Shown piece by piece: positions 44,754 to 53,966 of a DNA stretch of 64,000 nt. The position numbers were made by a program, and so were the translations under genes. The stretch covers positions 124,001 to 188,000 of the forward strand of contig NZ_JAMQVC010000004.1 in the NCBI RefSeq assembly GCF_023721415.1, written 5' to 3'. The notes beneath the pieces were generated by a model that was not told the DNA's origin, did no database searches, and saw only the letters and a list, made by a program, of their open reading frames with translations. The stretch is from Galbibacter mesophilus (GTDB lineage Bacteria; Bacteroidota; Bacteroidia; Flavobacteriales; Flavobacteriaceae). Within the stretch, counting starts at the first letter, position 1; the number at the start of each line of letters is the position of its first letter.

Positions 44754-46452
44754 TGGGTTTAATGTTGTATTTCTTTACTTGGTACCTAAATTTCTTCTGA
44801 AGGAAAAGAGACGGATCATCGTTTACTTTTCTCATGAGTATATTTTGGTTGGGCTGTTGAATCTGCGATTGAATGTCGTCTGGAACCTCATTAAGCTCTT
44901 TTCCTTTACGGATGTTGGTTCCTACCTCTTCCTCCAAACGCTCTTTTTCCATATCCTTTTTGGTAGCCTCTTGTCCGCCTCCACCCAAGTCTTCCATACT
45001 ATTATTCTGTTTGTTCTGCGCCTGTTTCCCGCCTTCCCCGGGATCCTCTTCGGCCGCTTGGGGCGTAAAATTATCGGTTCCACGCAGCATTCTATTCAAT
45101 TCTTTACTGTTTTGGGCAGCAATTTGCAAGGACGGGTCTTTCTCTACCGCCTGATTAAAGGCGAATGAAGCCGCCTCATAATCGCCGTTTTTAAAATAGG
45201 CCAATCCAAGATTGTATTCACCCATGGCGGTAGTATCTTCAGAAAAAGCATTGATAGCATCTTCATATTCCCCGGCTTTAAAATAAGCCACTCCTTTTCT
45301 CATGGGGTCTGAGTAGGCTTCCGCAGCATCTTTAAAGTCACCTTTATCACTCAAACGTTGCCCTTGATAATCGGGTGTAAACCATAAATCTTCAAAAGAA
45401 CTTTCCCCAGAACATGAGGTAAAGAAAATAAATAAAAGGCCGTACAGCACCCATCCTTTTCGGAACCAAATGAGCATTAAAAAAGCCATTGGGATTACGG
45501 CCAGTAGTCCAAGGTCACGCCATTCGTTTTCCTTTTCCTGGTCTTTTTCAGTAAAAATTAAATTCTTCTCAATAGATTTCGCAATTACTTCCACATCACT
45601 ATCATCCAACGTAAGTGATTGTACGGAAATACTATCAATTGCATTTAAACTTGCCATTATTTGCGGGTCCAGATACGAACGTATCGCCTCACCGTCTTTA
45701 TCCTTTATTATTCTTCCGCGGAAATCTTTAACCTCAGCACCGCTTGGGGTATTCATAGGAAGAATCATCAAACGGTTTTTGTGGTTTCTTACATATTCAT
45801 TTAAAATAACCCTTTCTTTTTCTGAAAAATCATCAGAGAGAAGCACCAAAGTTCCCGGCGCTTTGGTCACTTGGGTTAGCGAATCCCCCAAAGTTAGAGC
45901 AGCCTCCAAATCCGATCCCGGAAACGGCATTACCGAAGGTTTTAAATTTTCAATATGACTATTAATGATTTCATAGTCTTTGGTAAGCGGTACTATGGTA
46001 TGTGCTGTTCCGGCAAAGCCCACCAGTGCCATGCGCGCCCGCGGATTGTATTTTATAAGGTCTTTTATTTTGAATTTTGCACGCTCTAAACGGTTGGGCT
46101 GAATATCTTCTGCCATCATACTCTGCGATAAATCCAATAACAGCACCATGGGCGTTTCCAGTTTTTGTCCTGGTAACTCTATTTTCTTCCAAGTAGGTCC
46201 CGCCAAGGCAACCGTTCCAAAAATAAATGCCAATAGTAAAATCACATGCATCCAAATTTTTGCTGCATTGCTCCCTTTTTGTATGACATACGGACGTAAA
46301 TGGGGTGCAATCACTTTTTTCCATTTCAACTCCTGTCGCATGCTCAATAAACTCAATAGCAACAATACCAAAACGGGAACCAGCAGCCACAAAAACTGCG
46401 GACGTAAAAAGTGGAAATCGTTCCATGCTATGGGTAACAAATCTTTATACAT
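44731..46452 (-). CDS. batB: BatB/BatC fusion: VWA domain plus TPR
   Basis: A 573-residue membrane protein. Two N-terminal transmembrane helices precede a von Willebrand A domain with the MIDAS motif DLSQS (Asp107, Ser109, Ser111). After another transmembrane helix (about 325-345) comes a TPR region (about 370-470; AYFKAGEYEDAINAF, then AYFKNGDYEAASFAF) and a glutamine/glycine-rich tail. In many Bacteroidota, BatB (VWA) and BatC (TPR) are separate genes; here they form one polypeptide. It overlaps batA by 8 bp and batD by 23 bp. Confidence 0.88.
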   Translation of the reverse strand: MYKDLLPIAWNDFHFLRPQFLWLLVPVLVLLLLSLLSMRQELKWKKVIAPHLRPYVIQKGSNAAKIWMHVILLLAFIFGTVALAGPTWKKIELPGQKLETPMVLLLDLSQSMMAEDIQPNRLERAKFKIKDLIKYNPRARMALVGFAGTAHTIVPLTKDYEIINSHIENLKPSVMPFPGSDLEAALTLGDSLTQVTKAPGTLVLLSDDFSEKERVILNEYVRNHKNRLMILPMNTPSGAEVKDFRGRIIKDKDGEAIRSYLDPQIMASLNAIDSISVQSLTLDDSDVEVIAKSIEKNLIFTEKDQEKENEWRDLGLLAVIPMAFLMLIWFRKGWVLYGLLFIFFTSCSGESSFEDLWFTPDYQGQRLSDKGDFKDAAEAYSDPMRKGVAYFKAGEYEDAINAFSEDTTAMGEYNLGLAYFKNGDYEAASFAFNQAVEKDPSLQIAAQNSKELNRMLRGTDNFTPQAAEEDPGEGGKQAQNKQNNSMEDLGGGGQEATKKDMEKERLEEEVGTNIRKGKELNEVPDDIQSQIQQPNQNILMRKVNDDPSLFLQKKFRYQVKKYNIKPNGNEESW

Positions 46453-47452
46453 AGACCTCCCGTTTTTGTTTAAACTGTTTTATAAAGTTTACAATGGTTT
46501 GTACAATCATCATAAAAATTAACACTGCCAACGCGGCGCCCAAAGGATAGTAATACAGTAATGTAAGTGGTTTGTTCTGTTCTTCCTCATATTCTATCGG
46601 CTCCAACGTATCGAGTTCGGCATAAATCTCTTCCAACATTTTTTTATCCTTGGCATTAAAATACTTCCCTCCCGTAGCTTCGGCTATTTCTTTTAAAGTT
46701 CTTTCATCCAGATCCACCCCCGCTTTGCTCGGATCTCCAATTCCAATGGTGTAAATTCTTACGGAATCCCTTTTGGCGACATCGGCGGCGTCCATGGGGA
46801 GAATATCTATCCCAGCATCTACGCCGTCGGTGAGAAGTAACATCACTTTGGTTTCTATGGTGTCACGTTGAAACATTTCCACACCTTTGGTAATGGCTTT
46901 TCCAATATACGTAAGCTGTCCGGCCATTCCCACATCTGCCTCTTCCAACATTTGATCTACCACCTCTAAATCGGGTGTAAAGGGCGCCTGAATATACGCA
47001 CTGGAGGCAAAGAAAATGAGGCCCATTCTATCGCCCTGTCTTTTCTCAATGAAATCGTGCATTACATCTTTTACAGCATCCCAACGTCTCGCTTTCTTAC
47101 CGTCAATTACCCAATCCCGTTGTGCCATACTAAAAGAGATATCTGCATTTACCAAGAAATTCCGTGATGTTTTCACTTTCATTTCAGGTTCTCCCACCAA
47201 TTGAGGCGATGAAAGCGCTGCCAAAAGCAATATCCAACATAACAATAAACCTATCCACACCAATAAATTTCTTCGCTTTATCAATGCCGATTTTTTGGGT
47301 TTCTGCCGTGTATATTCAACCGCATTGTTAAACACCGGATAAAATAGTGAAGCACTTTTAATGCGCAGCGCCGGCCATAAAAAGTACACCAAAAACGGTA
47401 ATGGAATTAGGAAGAAAACCCACGGATATGCTATTTCAAAATTATCTGGCAT
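46445..47452 (-). CDS. batA: BatA-like VWA membrane protein
   Basis: A 335-residue protein with two N-terminal transmembrane helices, a periplasmic or cytoplasmic VWA domain and a C-terminal transmembrane helix (about 300-320). The MIDAS motif DISFS (Asp104, Ser106, Ser108) and the later LLTDGVDAG are intact. VWA proteins of this kind pair with MoxR ATPases to remodel or assemble client proteins. It starts inside the DUF4381 gene (11-bp overlap). Confidence 0.88.
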   Translation of the reverse strand: MPDNFEIAYPWVFFLIPLPFLVYFLWPALRIKSASLFYPVFNNAVEYTRQKPKKSALIKRRNLLVWIGLLLCWILLLAALSSPQLVGEPEMKVKTSRNFLVNADISFSMAQRDWVIDGKKARRWDAVKDVMHDFIEKRQGDRMGLIFFASSAYIQAPFTPDLEVVDQMLEEADVGMAGQLTYIGKAITKGVEMFQRDTIETKVMLLLTDGVDAGIDILPMDAADVAKRDSVRIYTIGIGDPSKAGVDLDERTLKEIAEATGGKYFNAKDKKMLEEIYAELDTLEPIEYEEEQNKPLTLLYYYPLGAALAVLIFMMIVQTIVNFIKQFKQKREVYV

Positions 47453-47936
47453 GTGTCTTGATCCATTTTTTGGAGTTCGTAATTATTTTTCTTTTGGTTT
47501 CTTCGGAAGGTTCATTTTCCTGATACACCACAGCGGCGATTGATTCTTTATGTGGCGCGAAAAGAGGCGTTTTTACTTTCTCATCTAAAAAAGTAATCCA
47601 GCTCTCTCCGTACAAAGCGCCTGTTTGTTCCCTTCCGAAAGCTTTCATAGCCGCTATTTTTAAAATCACCAATATTTCTGAAACGGAATGCACTTGCTCC
47701 AGTTCCTTTAGCGCTTCCCTACGGTAGGCATTCTTTTTATGGTGTTTAATAACAAAATACAAAATGGTAAGTCCCAATAGCACCAAAAAAATAGCCAACA
47801 ACTTCCAGCCAATAGTTTCCACGGTAAAAGGAACGTCAGCTGGCTCGTAGAGTGGTTTTAGCTGAAGATCTTCCGGCCGCACCGTTGTCGTGTCTTTGGC
47901 GGCTATGGTATCTTGTATGTTTTGAATGTATTTCAT
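47442..47936 (-). CDS. DUF4381 membrane protein
   Basis: A 164-residue protein with an N-terminal segment, one transmembrane helix at about 45-65 and a helical cytoplasmic tail (YRREALKELEQV, then TGALYGESWITFLDEKV). This matches DUF4381, regularly found between DUF58 and VWA genes of MoxR operons. Function is unknown. It overlaps batA by 11 bp. Confidence 0.85.
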   Translation of the reverse strand: MKYIQNIQDTIAAKDTTTVRPEDLQLKPLYEPADVPFTVETIGWKLLAIFLVLLGLTILYFVIKHHKKNAYRREALKELEQVHSVSEILVILKIAAMKAFGREQTGALYGESWITFLDEKVKTPLFAPHKESIAAVVYQENEPSEETKRKIITNSKKWIKTHAR

Positions 47937-47971
47937 TTATTCATTTCATAAAAAATTATAGTATCTGAAAT

Positions 47972-47996
47972 GGGCTTCGACAAGCTCAGCCTGACA
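47972..47996. repeat. 25-bp dispersed word (copy 1) inside the Bat operon
   Basis: Starts gggcttcgacaagctcag. An identical 25-bp copy lies at 49009-49033 and a diverged one within the element at 32381-32402. It occupies the short gap between the DUF58 and DUF4381 genes. It contains a small hairpin (gctt..aagc). Confidence 0.75.
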
Positions 47997-48016
47997 TCCA
48001 TTTATAAATAACTTTT

Positions 48017-48955
48017 TTATTTTGCATTAACCCTTCCGAAAACTTCTTTTAATTGATCCTCTACCGGCGAAACGGTATCTACCTTAAAAACCGGAATTCG
48101 ATATTTCTTCATTGTATTTTCAAATTCAGCAAACTTGGTATCGAAACCCGACTGAAACTCTTTCTGAATCTTGTTGTTTTTGCCATCCACGGTAATTTGC
48201 TTTTCGGTATTCCCTGCTACGAATTTAGTATTAGGTATTTCCCGCTCCATGGGATCAAAAACTTTGGCTAGGACAACATCATTATGCCTGGAAATTCCTG
48301 CAATGGCCCTGATAACACTCGCATCATACCGGACAAAATCGCTTATGATTACTACTAAATAATCGTGTGTAACAATATTGAATACCCGCTGAATAATCTT
48401 CTTTAACGTATCATCAAAATTGGTTGGTTTGGCGTCTTTTAATTGGTGGTTGCGGTCCACAATCTTTTCAAGGATATGAATAATATTTTTTCGACTTCTT
48501 TTGGGGGCAATCACGTCGTAACTGTCATCAGAAAAGACAAGACCTCCTACCCGATCGCCTTCTTTAAATACCCGAAAGGCAGCTATGGCCGCCAATTCTG
48601 CCGCGACAGTGGATTTCGTTTTATTAACCGATCCAAAAAACATGGAATACGACTGATCGACTACAATCAGTACAGGTTTTTCTTTCTCCTCAGTGTATAC
48701 CCGCGTATGTGTTTTTTGCGTTCGTGCCGTAACTTTCCAATCGATATTACGTATGTCGTCTCCCTTTACATAATTACGAACCTCTTCAAAATCCAATCCA
48801 CGTCCACGCAATTTGGAAGCGTGTTTTCCCGCAAGAATACTATTTACTTTCTGCTTTCGCGCTAACAAACTAAAATGTTGCGCCAAATGCTCCTTTTTAA
48901 GCAATTCGCCCAGTGAAGTAAAAACGTTTTCTGGATATGTTTGGTTTTTAGACAT
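48017..48955 (-). CDS. DUF58 (VWA-like) protein
   Basis: A 312-residue soluble protein with the DUF58 signature GDDIRNIDWKVTART (about 64-78) and the downstream VVDQSYSM metal-site segment of a VWA-like domain. DUF58 proteins accompany MoxR ATPases and are thought to be adaptors. The 168-bp gap from MoxR holds repeated words but no terminator, so co-transcription is likely. Confidence 0.9.
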   Translation of the reverse strand: MSKNQTYPENVFTSLGELLKKEHLAQHFSLLARKQKVNSILAGKHASKLRGRGLDFEEVRNYVKGDDIRNIDWKVTARTQKTHTRVYTEEKEKPVLIVVDQSYSMFFGSVNKTKSTVAAELAAIAAFRVFKEGDRVGGLVFSDDSYDVIAPKRSRKNIIHILEKIVDRNHQLKDAKPTNFDDTLKKIIQRVFNIVTHDYLVVIISDFVRYDASVIRAIAGISRHNDVVLAKVFDPMEREIPNTKFVAGNTEKQITVDGKNNKIQKEFQSGFDTKFAEFENTMKKYRIPVFKVDTVSPVEDQLKEVFGRVNAK

Positions 48956-49008
48956 TTATATGAGGTATGTTTCGATACTTTTCATAGGAACAAATTCAAG
49001 TTCTTAAA

Positions 49009-49033
49009 GGGCTTCGACAAGCTCAGCCTGACA
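49009..49033. repeat. 25-bp dispersed word (copy 2) inside the Bat operon
   Basis: Identical to the word at 47972-47996, in the same orientation. A further common-looking intergenic word (gactgccgcgctttgctcgg) follows at about 49069. Confidence 0.75.
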
Positions 49034-49123
49034 ATGGAGTTATAAATAATTAAGACCTAATGGGAGACTGCCGCGCTTTGCTCGGAGTGACTGTAACACT
49101 ATAGATTTTCATTTGAAAATTAA

Positions 49124-50089
49124 TTATGCTACCACAGCCACTTGCTTCAAAATTTCATCGATTACTTTATTGGCCGAAACACCATCGGCGTTGGCCTCGT
49201 AACTTAAAATAAGACGATGGCGCAAACAATCGTGAACCACTGCACGAATATCATCTGGTGTTACAGCTTGCCTGCCTTCCATCCAAGCATGCACGCGGCT
49301 ACTTCTATCAATAGCAATCGAGCCCCGCGGACTCGCCCCGTAATCTAACCATTTATCGAGTTCTTCGCTGTATTTGGATGGATATCTGGTTGCCGAAATA
49401 ATATCTACAATATATTTTTCCATGGCTTCGGAAATTTTTATTGCCGCGATTTCTTTACGGGCATCAAAAATTACTTGTGGTTCCAACAGTTCGTGCTTTT
49501 CCGCAGCCACTTTCTTTTGTTCCTCACGGTTCAACTTTATAATTTTTAATTCTGAAGCGTCATCGGGATAATCAATTGTTACGTGCATTAAAAAACGGTC
49601 CATTTGCGCTTCCGGCAACGGATATGTTCCCTCCTGCTCTACGGGGTTTTGAGTAGCCATTACCATAAAAAGCGGGTCCATTTTATAGGTTTTTCCAGCT
49701 ACGGAAACCTGCCGTTCTTCCATCGCCTCCAACAAAGCCGATTGTACTTTAGCCGGCGCACGGTTAATCTCATCCGCTAGAATAAGGTTACTGAAGATAG
49801 GCCCCTCTTGGAAAACAAATTTCTCTTTAAGCTCGGGTTGATATATTTCTGTTCCTGTAATATCAGATGGTAATAAATCAGGAGTGAACTGTATTCGGCT
49901 TAAATCGCAATTTAGTTCTTTTGCCAGTGTTTTTATGGCACGTGTTTTTGCGAGTCCGGGAAGTCCTTCCAATAACATATTTCCATTGGCGAGCAGCACT
50001 AAAATAAGTCGCTCTACCAAGGTGTCCTGCCCAATTATGGAAGCCGACATACGGTTTTTGAGTTCTTGAATCGATTCTTGTGTAGTCAT
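49124..50089 (-). CDS. MoxR-family AAA+ ATPase
   Basis: A 321-residue chaperone-like ATPase. Walker A GLPGLAKT (42-49), Walker B in LADEINRAPAKVQSALLEAM, sensor-1 ATQNPVEQEGT and the C-terminal lid SPRGSI are all present. MoxR proteins work with VWA-domain partners to insert cofactors or assemble complexes. The partners DUF58, BatA and BatB/C follow directly. Upstream (11 bp) is an outer-membrane protein gene and then a sulfatase on the same strand. Confidence 0.95.
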   Translation of the reverse strand: MTTQESIQELKNRMSASIIGQDTLVERLILVLLANGNMLLEGLPGLAKTRAIKTLAKELNCDLSRIQFTPDLLPSDITGTEIYQPELKEKFVFQEGPIFSNLILADEINRAPAKVQSALLEAMEERQVSVAGKTYKMDPLFMVMATQNPVEQEGTYPLPEAQMDRFLMHVTIDYPDDASELKIIKLNREEQKKVAAEKHELLEPQVIFDARKEIAAIKISEAMEKYIVDIISATRYPSKYSEELDKWLDYGASPRGSIAIDRSSRVHAWMEGRQAVTPDDIRAVVHDCLRHRLILSYEANADGVSANKVIDEILKQVAVVA

Positions 50090-50100
50090 ATTTTTAGTAT

Positions 50101-50802
50101 TTAAAAGAGCATTTTCACACCTGTATAAAGCATTGGGCGTGTATTAACCAGGTCGTATTGTGGTTCAAAAAATAAATTGAAGACGGTACCTCCAGGTTCA
50201 AATATTTTTCCGATACCGGCGCCAAGCGGAACTTCATGTTGGCCTGTTCTAAAATTGAAAAGCATTCTTGGATGTCCTCTAAAATACCATCCATTATCAA
50301 AATCGTGATAAATACCAGGTTGAAATTCCATACTGAAAATATCATCCCCGCCCTGTAGCGTTAGTAACGTAATTACCTTCCAAGTGCCAAGTTTGCTTAC
50401 TGAAACAAAGTTACCCCCAGCAGCCCATCGCTGTTCGTGAAAATAACTCACCACGGCTCCAACTCCAAATTGATGTTTTCCGTTTTCCGACTGAAACAAT
50501 CGGGCAACTAAAAAATTGGCACTGTTGAAATGGTTTTTATCCCCTCGGTTTTCTTCGTCATAATCGTAATACTCGAGGTTTTGATCTCCGTAGTTAAATT
50601 CGTATTCAGCAGTAAATCTATAGAACCATTTTCCGTAGGTCATATTTCCTAAAATTTGCAAGCGGGATTGCTCATCACTGTAAAAACGGTTCCAAATTCC
50701 CAAAGTCGGACTCGGATCAATAGGATTATTGGCATCCTGCGAGTACGCTGATTTTACGCACATGCACAGAGCAAAAAGGGTAAGAATTGTATATTTCATC
50801 AT
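50101..50802 (-). CDS. Predicted outer-membrane barrel protein, unknown
   Basis: A 233-residue protein with a signal peptide (..KSAYSQ) and alternating aromatic strands (YGKWFYRFTAEYEF, YFHEQRWAAGG, VFNLFFEPQYDLV), ending in a terminal Phe typical of barrel proteins. No named family was recognised. It begins 2 bp after the stop of the sulfatase gene (ATGATG, start uncertain by one codon) and ends 11 bp before MoxR. It therefore physically joins the sulfatase to the MoxR operon. Confidence 0.75.
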   Translation of the reverse strand: MMKYTILTLFALCMCVKSAYSQDANNPIDPSPTLGIWNRFYSDEQSRLQILGNMTYGKWFYRFTAEYEFNYGDQNLEYYDYDEENRGDKNHFNSANFLVARLFQSENGKHQFGVGAVVSYFHEQRWAAGGNFVSVSKLGTWKVITLLTLQGGDDIFSMEFQPGIYHDFDNGWYFRGHPRMLFNFRTGQHEVPLGAGIGKIFEPGGTVFNLFFEPQYDLVNTRPMLYTGVKMLF

Positions 50803-50804
50803 TT

Positions 50805-52241
50805 CTATTTTTTAGGTTTATAAGGTTCGGGTGTACCAAGCTTTATTGGCGGCTCCTCTTGTAGCGTTGCCTGAAACTCCAATACCTCATGCGTAATAGC
50901 TGGCAAAACCCAAGTAAGGTTCTGTGCTCCGGTATCTTCGTTTCCGCCGTGGACACCAAATAGTTCTTTTGGATCACGAATTAAATCATGTACCCTAGGA
51001 AAGTTATGTTTAACCGGTTTATCGAACATACTTTGCTGGTTGTAATAATGAATTTTGAAATTACGCCATTTGTAAGCAAACATCTCATCTCCATTATAAA
51101 CAGGAAAACCTTCCCTAGCAGAATTGGGTGTTTCCCCCGTAAATAAAGGCATTTGGTCTACCCCATCTATTTTTCTGTCTGAAGGTACTTTGTAGCCTGC
51201 TGCTTTTGCCAAGCTTGGCAGTACATCCGTCATGTGTACCATGGCATTTGTTTTCTTTCCTTCTGGAATTTTACCCGGCCAACGAATAAGAAAAGGAGTA
51301 CGTAAAGAACCTTCTAGCGCCGTGAAATAAAACCCTCTCCAATATCCAGCAGTACCAAACCAATTGGGTGCTTCTTCAGGACCATTTTCACTCATCCAAA
51401 TTACGATGGTGTTTTCACGTACTTTTAAATCGTCTATGGCATCTAAAATACGACCAGTGTTATGGTCTATTTCCATTAATACATCGCCCCAAGTACCATT
51501 ACCTGATTTCCCTTCGAACTTAGGGTTGGGTAAGGTGGGTAAATGTGCGAGTGTGTAAGGCAGGTATAAAAAGAAAGGCTTGTCTTTTTGTACCTGTCTT
51601 TGCATAAAATCTATGGATTTATTGGTAAGTTCCTCGTCTATAGTTCTGCGTGTAGAAACGTTGTATTCTTTTACATCTTTAGGTGCTGCACCTTTGGTAG
51701 CCTCTACAATTTGCGGTGGGGATACCACTTTTGGGTCGTAACCGGGTTGCGAGGTGTATTGAGATTCATCTGTTGTGTTGGCTATGCCGTACCATTCATC
51801 AAAACCTTGATCGGTTGGGTAACGGCCTTTCATATCTCCAAGGTGCCATTTGCCATACATCGCGGTAGCATACCCTTGATCTGAAAAAAGTTCTGCCATG
51901 GTTTTTTCCCAGCCTACCAAACCGTAAGGCAAGCCCCAAACTACTTTTGTAGTTCCCGAACGTATTGGATGACGGCCCGTCATTAAAGCAGACCGGCTCG
52001 GGGTACATTGTGGCTCAACATTAAAATTAAGTAATTGCATTCCTTCTTTTGCCAAGGTATCCAAACGTGGCGTTTCGGCTCCTCTTAAAATTCCTCCTCC
52101 ATAGGCTCCGATTTCTCCCCAACCTAGGTTATCCATCACTATTATCACCACATTAGGCTTTTCTTGAGCAAATGAATAATTAGAAAGAAAAAAACATGCT
52201 ACAAACAGTAAGCACGTTATATCAACACAAATTTTTTTCAT
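50805..52241 (-). CDS. S1-family sulfatase with canonical CxPxR site
   Basis: A 478-residue exported sulfatase (signal peptide ..NYSFAQ). The formylglycine site is CTPSR with Cys79, followed by ALMTGRHP. The calcium-site MDN lies near residues 36-38, and KWHLGDM and a C-terminal IHYYNQQ segment are present. It requires conversion of Cys79 to formylglycine by a maturase not present in the window. The substrate, probably a sulfated polysaccharide or ester, is unknown. It is first in line with the outer-membrane protein and MoxR/Bat genes, and differs in its active site from the other two sulfatases. Confidence 0.93.
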   Translation of the reverse strand: MKKICVDITCLLFVACFFLSNYSFAQEKPNVVIIVMDNLGWGEIGAYGGGILRGAETPRLDTLAKEGMQLLNFNVEPQCTPSRSALMTGRHPIRSGTTKVVWGLPYGLVGWEKTMAELFSDQGYATAMYGKWHLGDMKGRYPTDQGFDEWYGIANTTDESQYTSQPGYDPKVVSPPQIVEATKGAAPKDVKEYNVSTRRTIDEELTNKSIDFMQRQVQKDKPFFLYLPYTLAHLPTLPNPKFEGKSGNGTWGDVLMEIDHNTGRILDAIDDLKVRENTIVIWMSENGPEEAPNWFGTAGYWRGFYFTALEGSLRTPFLIRWPGKIPEGKKTNAMVHMTDVLPSLAKAAGYKVPSDRKIDGVDQMPLFTGETPNSAREGFPVYNGDEMFAYKWRNFKIHYYNQQSMFDKPVKHNFPRVHDLIRDPKELFGVHGGNEDTGAQNLTWVLPAITHEVLEFQATLQEEPPIKLGTPEPYKPKK

Positions 52242-52313
52242 AACAGGATTGTTGAATTTTACTGTCTATTGAGAGATATTTCAATAACAGCATTTAATAT
52301 TTTTAAGGTATAA

Positions 52314-52318
52314 GGGGG
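52314..52318 (-). promoter_or_regulatory. C-run motif upstream of the CxPxR sulfatase
   Basis: The minus strand reads AAGTATTCCCCCTTATAC around this point, 73 bp before the start. The CCCCC core recurs before the other sulfatase loci at 53967 and 56146 and, one base shorter, at 54491. Confidence 0.5.
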
Positions 52319-52353
52319 AATACTTATAAAAATAAGTGAAGTGAAATAAATTC

Positions 52354-52380
52354 GGAGTATGTACGCTAGGCACATACTCC
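52354..52380 (-). terminator. Hairpin after the middle sulfatase
   Basis: Perfect 9-bp arms GGAGTATGT / ACATACTCC (52354-52362, 52372-52380) are extended by A/T pairs on both sides. It lies 39 bp past the sulfatase stop. Confidence 0.75.
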
Positions 52381-52418
52381 AAATTTAGTATTCTTATAAA
52401 AGAATAATATTGGTATTC

Positions 52419-53927
52419 TTAATTTCTAGGGTAAGCAGTCATTTCTTCTACTACTTTATCAATTGATAGTGAAGAACCACGTACTGGCGGATATTTCTTG
52501 AACGATTGTAAGAAATCAGTAGCCAACTGCTGTGCAGGAACAAACATCCACATATTGTCGGCATACCACTTAATATATCCAGAAGCATCTTGAGAAACCT
52601 CTAGTGGGTCTGCTCTTAAATTGATAACCAATGGCCAACTCGGTGCTTTTCTATAAGCTTCATTAATGGCTCCTTCCATAATTGCAAAATGAATCTTGAA
52701 ATCTTGGTAACGGATTGCATTAAGGTTAGCAGCGGCATCAAAATAAAAGATTTCCTTTCTAGGAGATTCTTTTACATCTCCTTTTAAGAAGGGCATCATA
52801 TTGTAGCCATCTAAATGAACGTTAAAGGTTTTACCATTTGCTTTGTAACCATTAAGCATTTTATTAACCAAGTCTGATTCTCCTGCGGCAGCTGCCAAGG
52901 TAGGCATCATATCCTCGTGAGAAAAGATTTCATTATGAATAGTTCCAGGCTCTATTACCCCAGGCCAACGAATGGCTGTAGGAACTCTAAATCCACCTTC
53001 CCAAGTAGTTCCTTTTTCTCCAGCGAATGGAGTAGTACCACCATCAGGCCAAGTAAATTTCTCCGCTCCATTATCTGTAGAGTACATGATAATGGTATTG
53101 TCGATAATTCCTAATTCTTCCAACTTGTCTAAAACACGACCAATAGATTTATCGTGCTCTACCATACCATCTGCATATAGACCGATTCCAGTTACGCCAT
53201 CACTTTCCTCTTTTAAGTGTGTCCAAACGTGCATACGGGTTGAATTTAACCAAACAAAGAACGGTTTACCGTCTGCATGTGCCTTTTCAATAAATTTGAT
53301 GGCAGCATCGGTAAATTCTTGGTCTACCGTTTCCATTCTTTTTCTTGTCAAAGGGCCCGTATCTTCAATCTTCCCATCCGCATAGGTATGCAACACTCCA
53401 CGAGGTCCATATTTTTTACGGAATTCAGCACTTTCAGGATAGTAATACGATTCTGGCTCTTCTTCTGCATTCAAGTGATACAGGTTTCCGAAGAACTCGT
53501 CAAAACCATGATTCGTAGGAAGGTGTTCATCACGATCCCCTAAGTGGTTTTTACCAAACTGTCCAGAAGTGTATCCATGAGGCTTTAATACCTCGGCAAT
53601 AGTAGGTTGATTATCTTTAACCCCTTGCTTTGCTCCTGGCATACCGATGGTAAGTAGTCCTGTTCTAAAAGGGTGCTGCCCTAAAATAAAGGCCGCACGA
53701 CCTGCAGTACACGACTGTTGAGCGTACCAATCTGTAAAGATGGCACCTTCGTTTGCAATTCTGTCAATGTTCGGTGTATCGTACCCCATCATCCCTCGAT
53801 GATTGAAACCAACGTTAAACCAACCGATATCGTCCCCCCAAATAACTAAAATGTTGGGCTTGTCTTGTGCAAATACGATACTTGCAGCAAGAAGCGCCAA
53901 AGCGCTAAAGCAATGCTTCATTTTCAT
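52419..53927 (-). CDS. S1-family sulfatase with CxAxR site
   Basis: A 502-residue exported sulfatase (signal peptide ..SIVFAQ). The formylglycine motif is CTAGR (Cys73), the CxAxR variant of the usual CxPxR, followed by AAFILGQHPF. GDDIGW, QFGKNHLGD and STDNGAEKF mark metal and substrate sites. It closely resembles the gene at 54554-56110, and the relic between them comes from the same subfamily, which points to local duplication. Export is by the Sec route. The substrate is unknown. It has its own terminator. Confidence 0.93.
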   Translation of the reverse strand: MKMKHCFSALALLAASIVFAQDKPNILVIWGDDIGWFNVGFNHRGMMGYDTPNIDRIANEGAIFTDWYAQQSCTAGRAAFILGQHPFRTGLLTIGMPGAKQGVKDNQPTIAEVLKPHGYTSGQFGKNHLGDRDEHLPTNHGFDEFFGNLYHLNAEEEPESYYYPESAEFRKKYGPRGVLHTYADGKIEDTGPLTRKRMETVDQEFTDAAIKFIEKAHADGKPFFVWLNSTRMHVWTHLKEESDGVTGIGLYADGMVEHDKSIGRVLDKLEELGIIDNTIIMYSTDNGAEKFTWPDGGTTPFAGEKGTTWEGGFRVPTAIRWPGVIEPGTIHNEIFSHEDMMPTLAAAAGESDLVNKMLNGYKANGKTFNVHLDGYNMMPFLKGDVKESPRKEIFYFDAAANLNAIRYQDFKIHFAIMEGAINEAYRKAPSWPLVINLRADPLEVSQDASGYIKWYADNMWMFVPAQQLATDFLQSFKKYPPVRGSSLSIDKVVEEMTAYPRN

Positions 53928-53966
53928 AATAAAATGTTTTTAAAATATTGATAACTGCTGTAGATA

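Noticed and set aside
44644-45168. 174-codon + strand frame opposite batB/batD
   Set aside because: It is antisense to two well-supported overlapping genes and shows no domain or start context.
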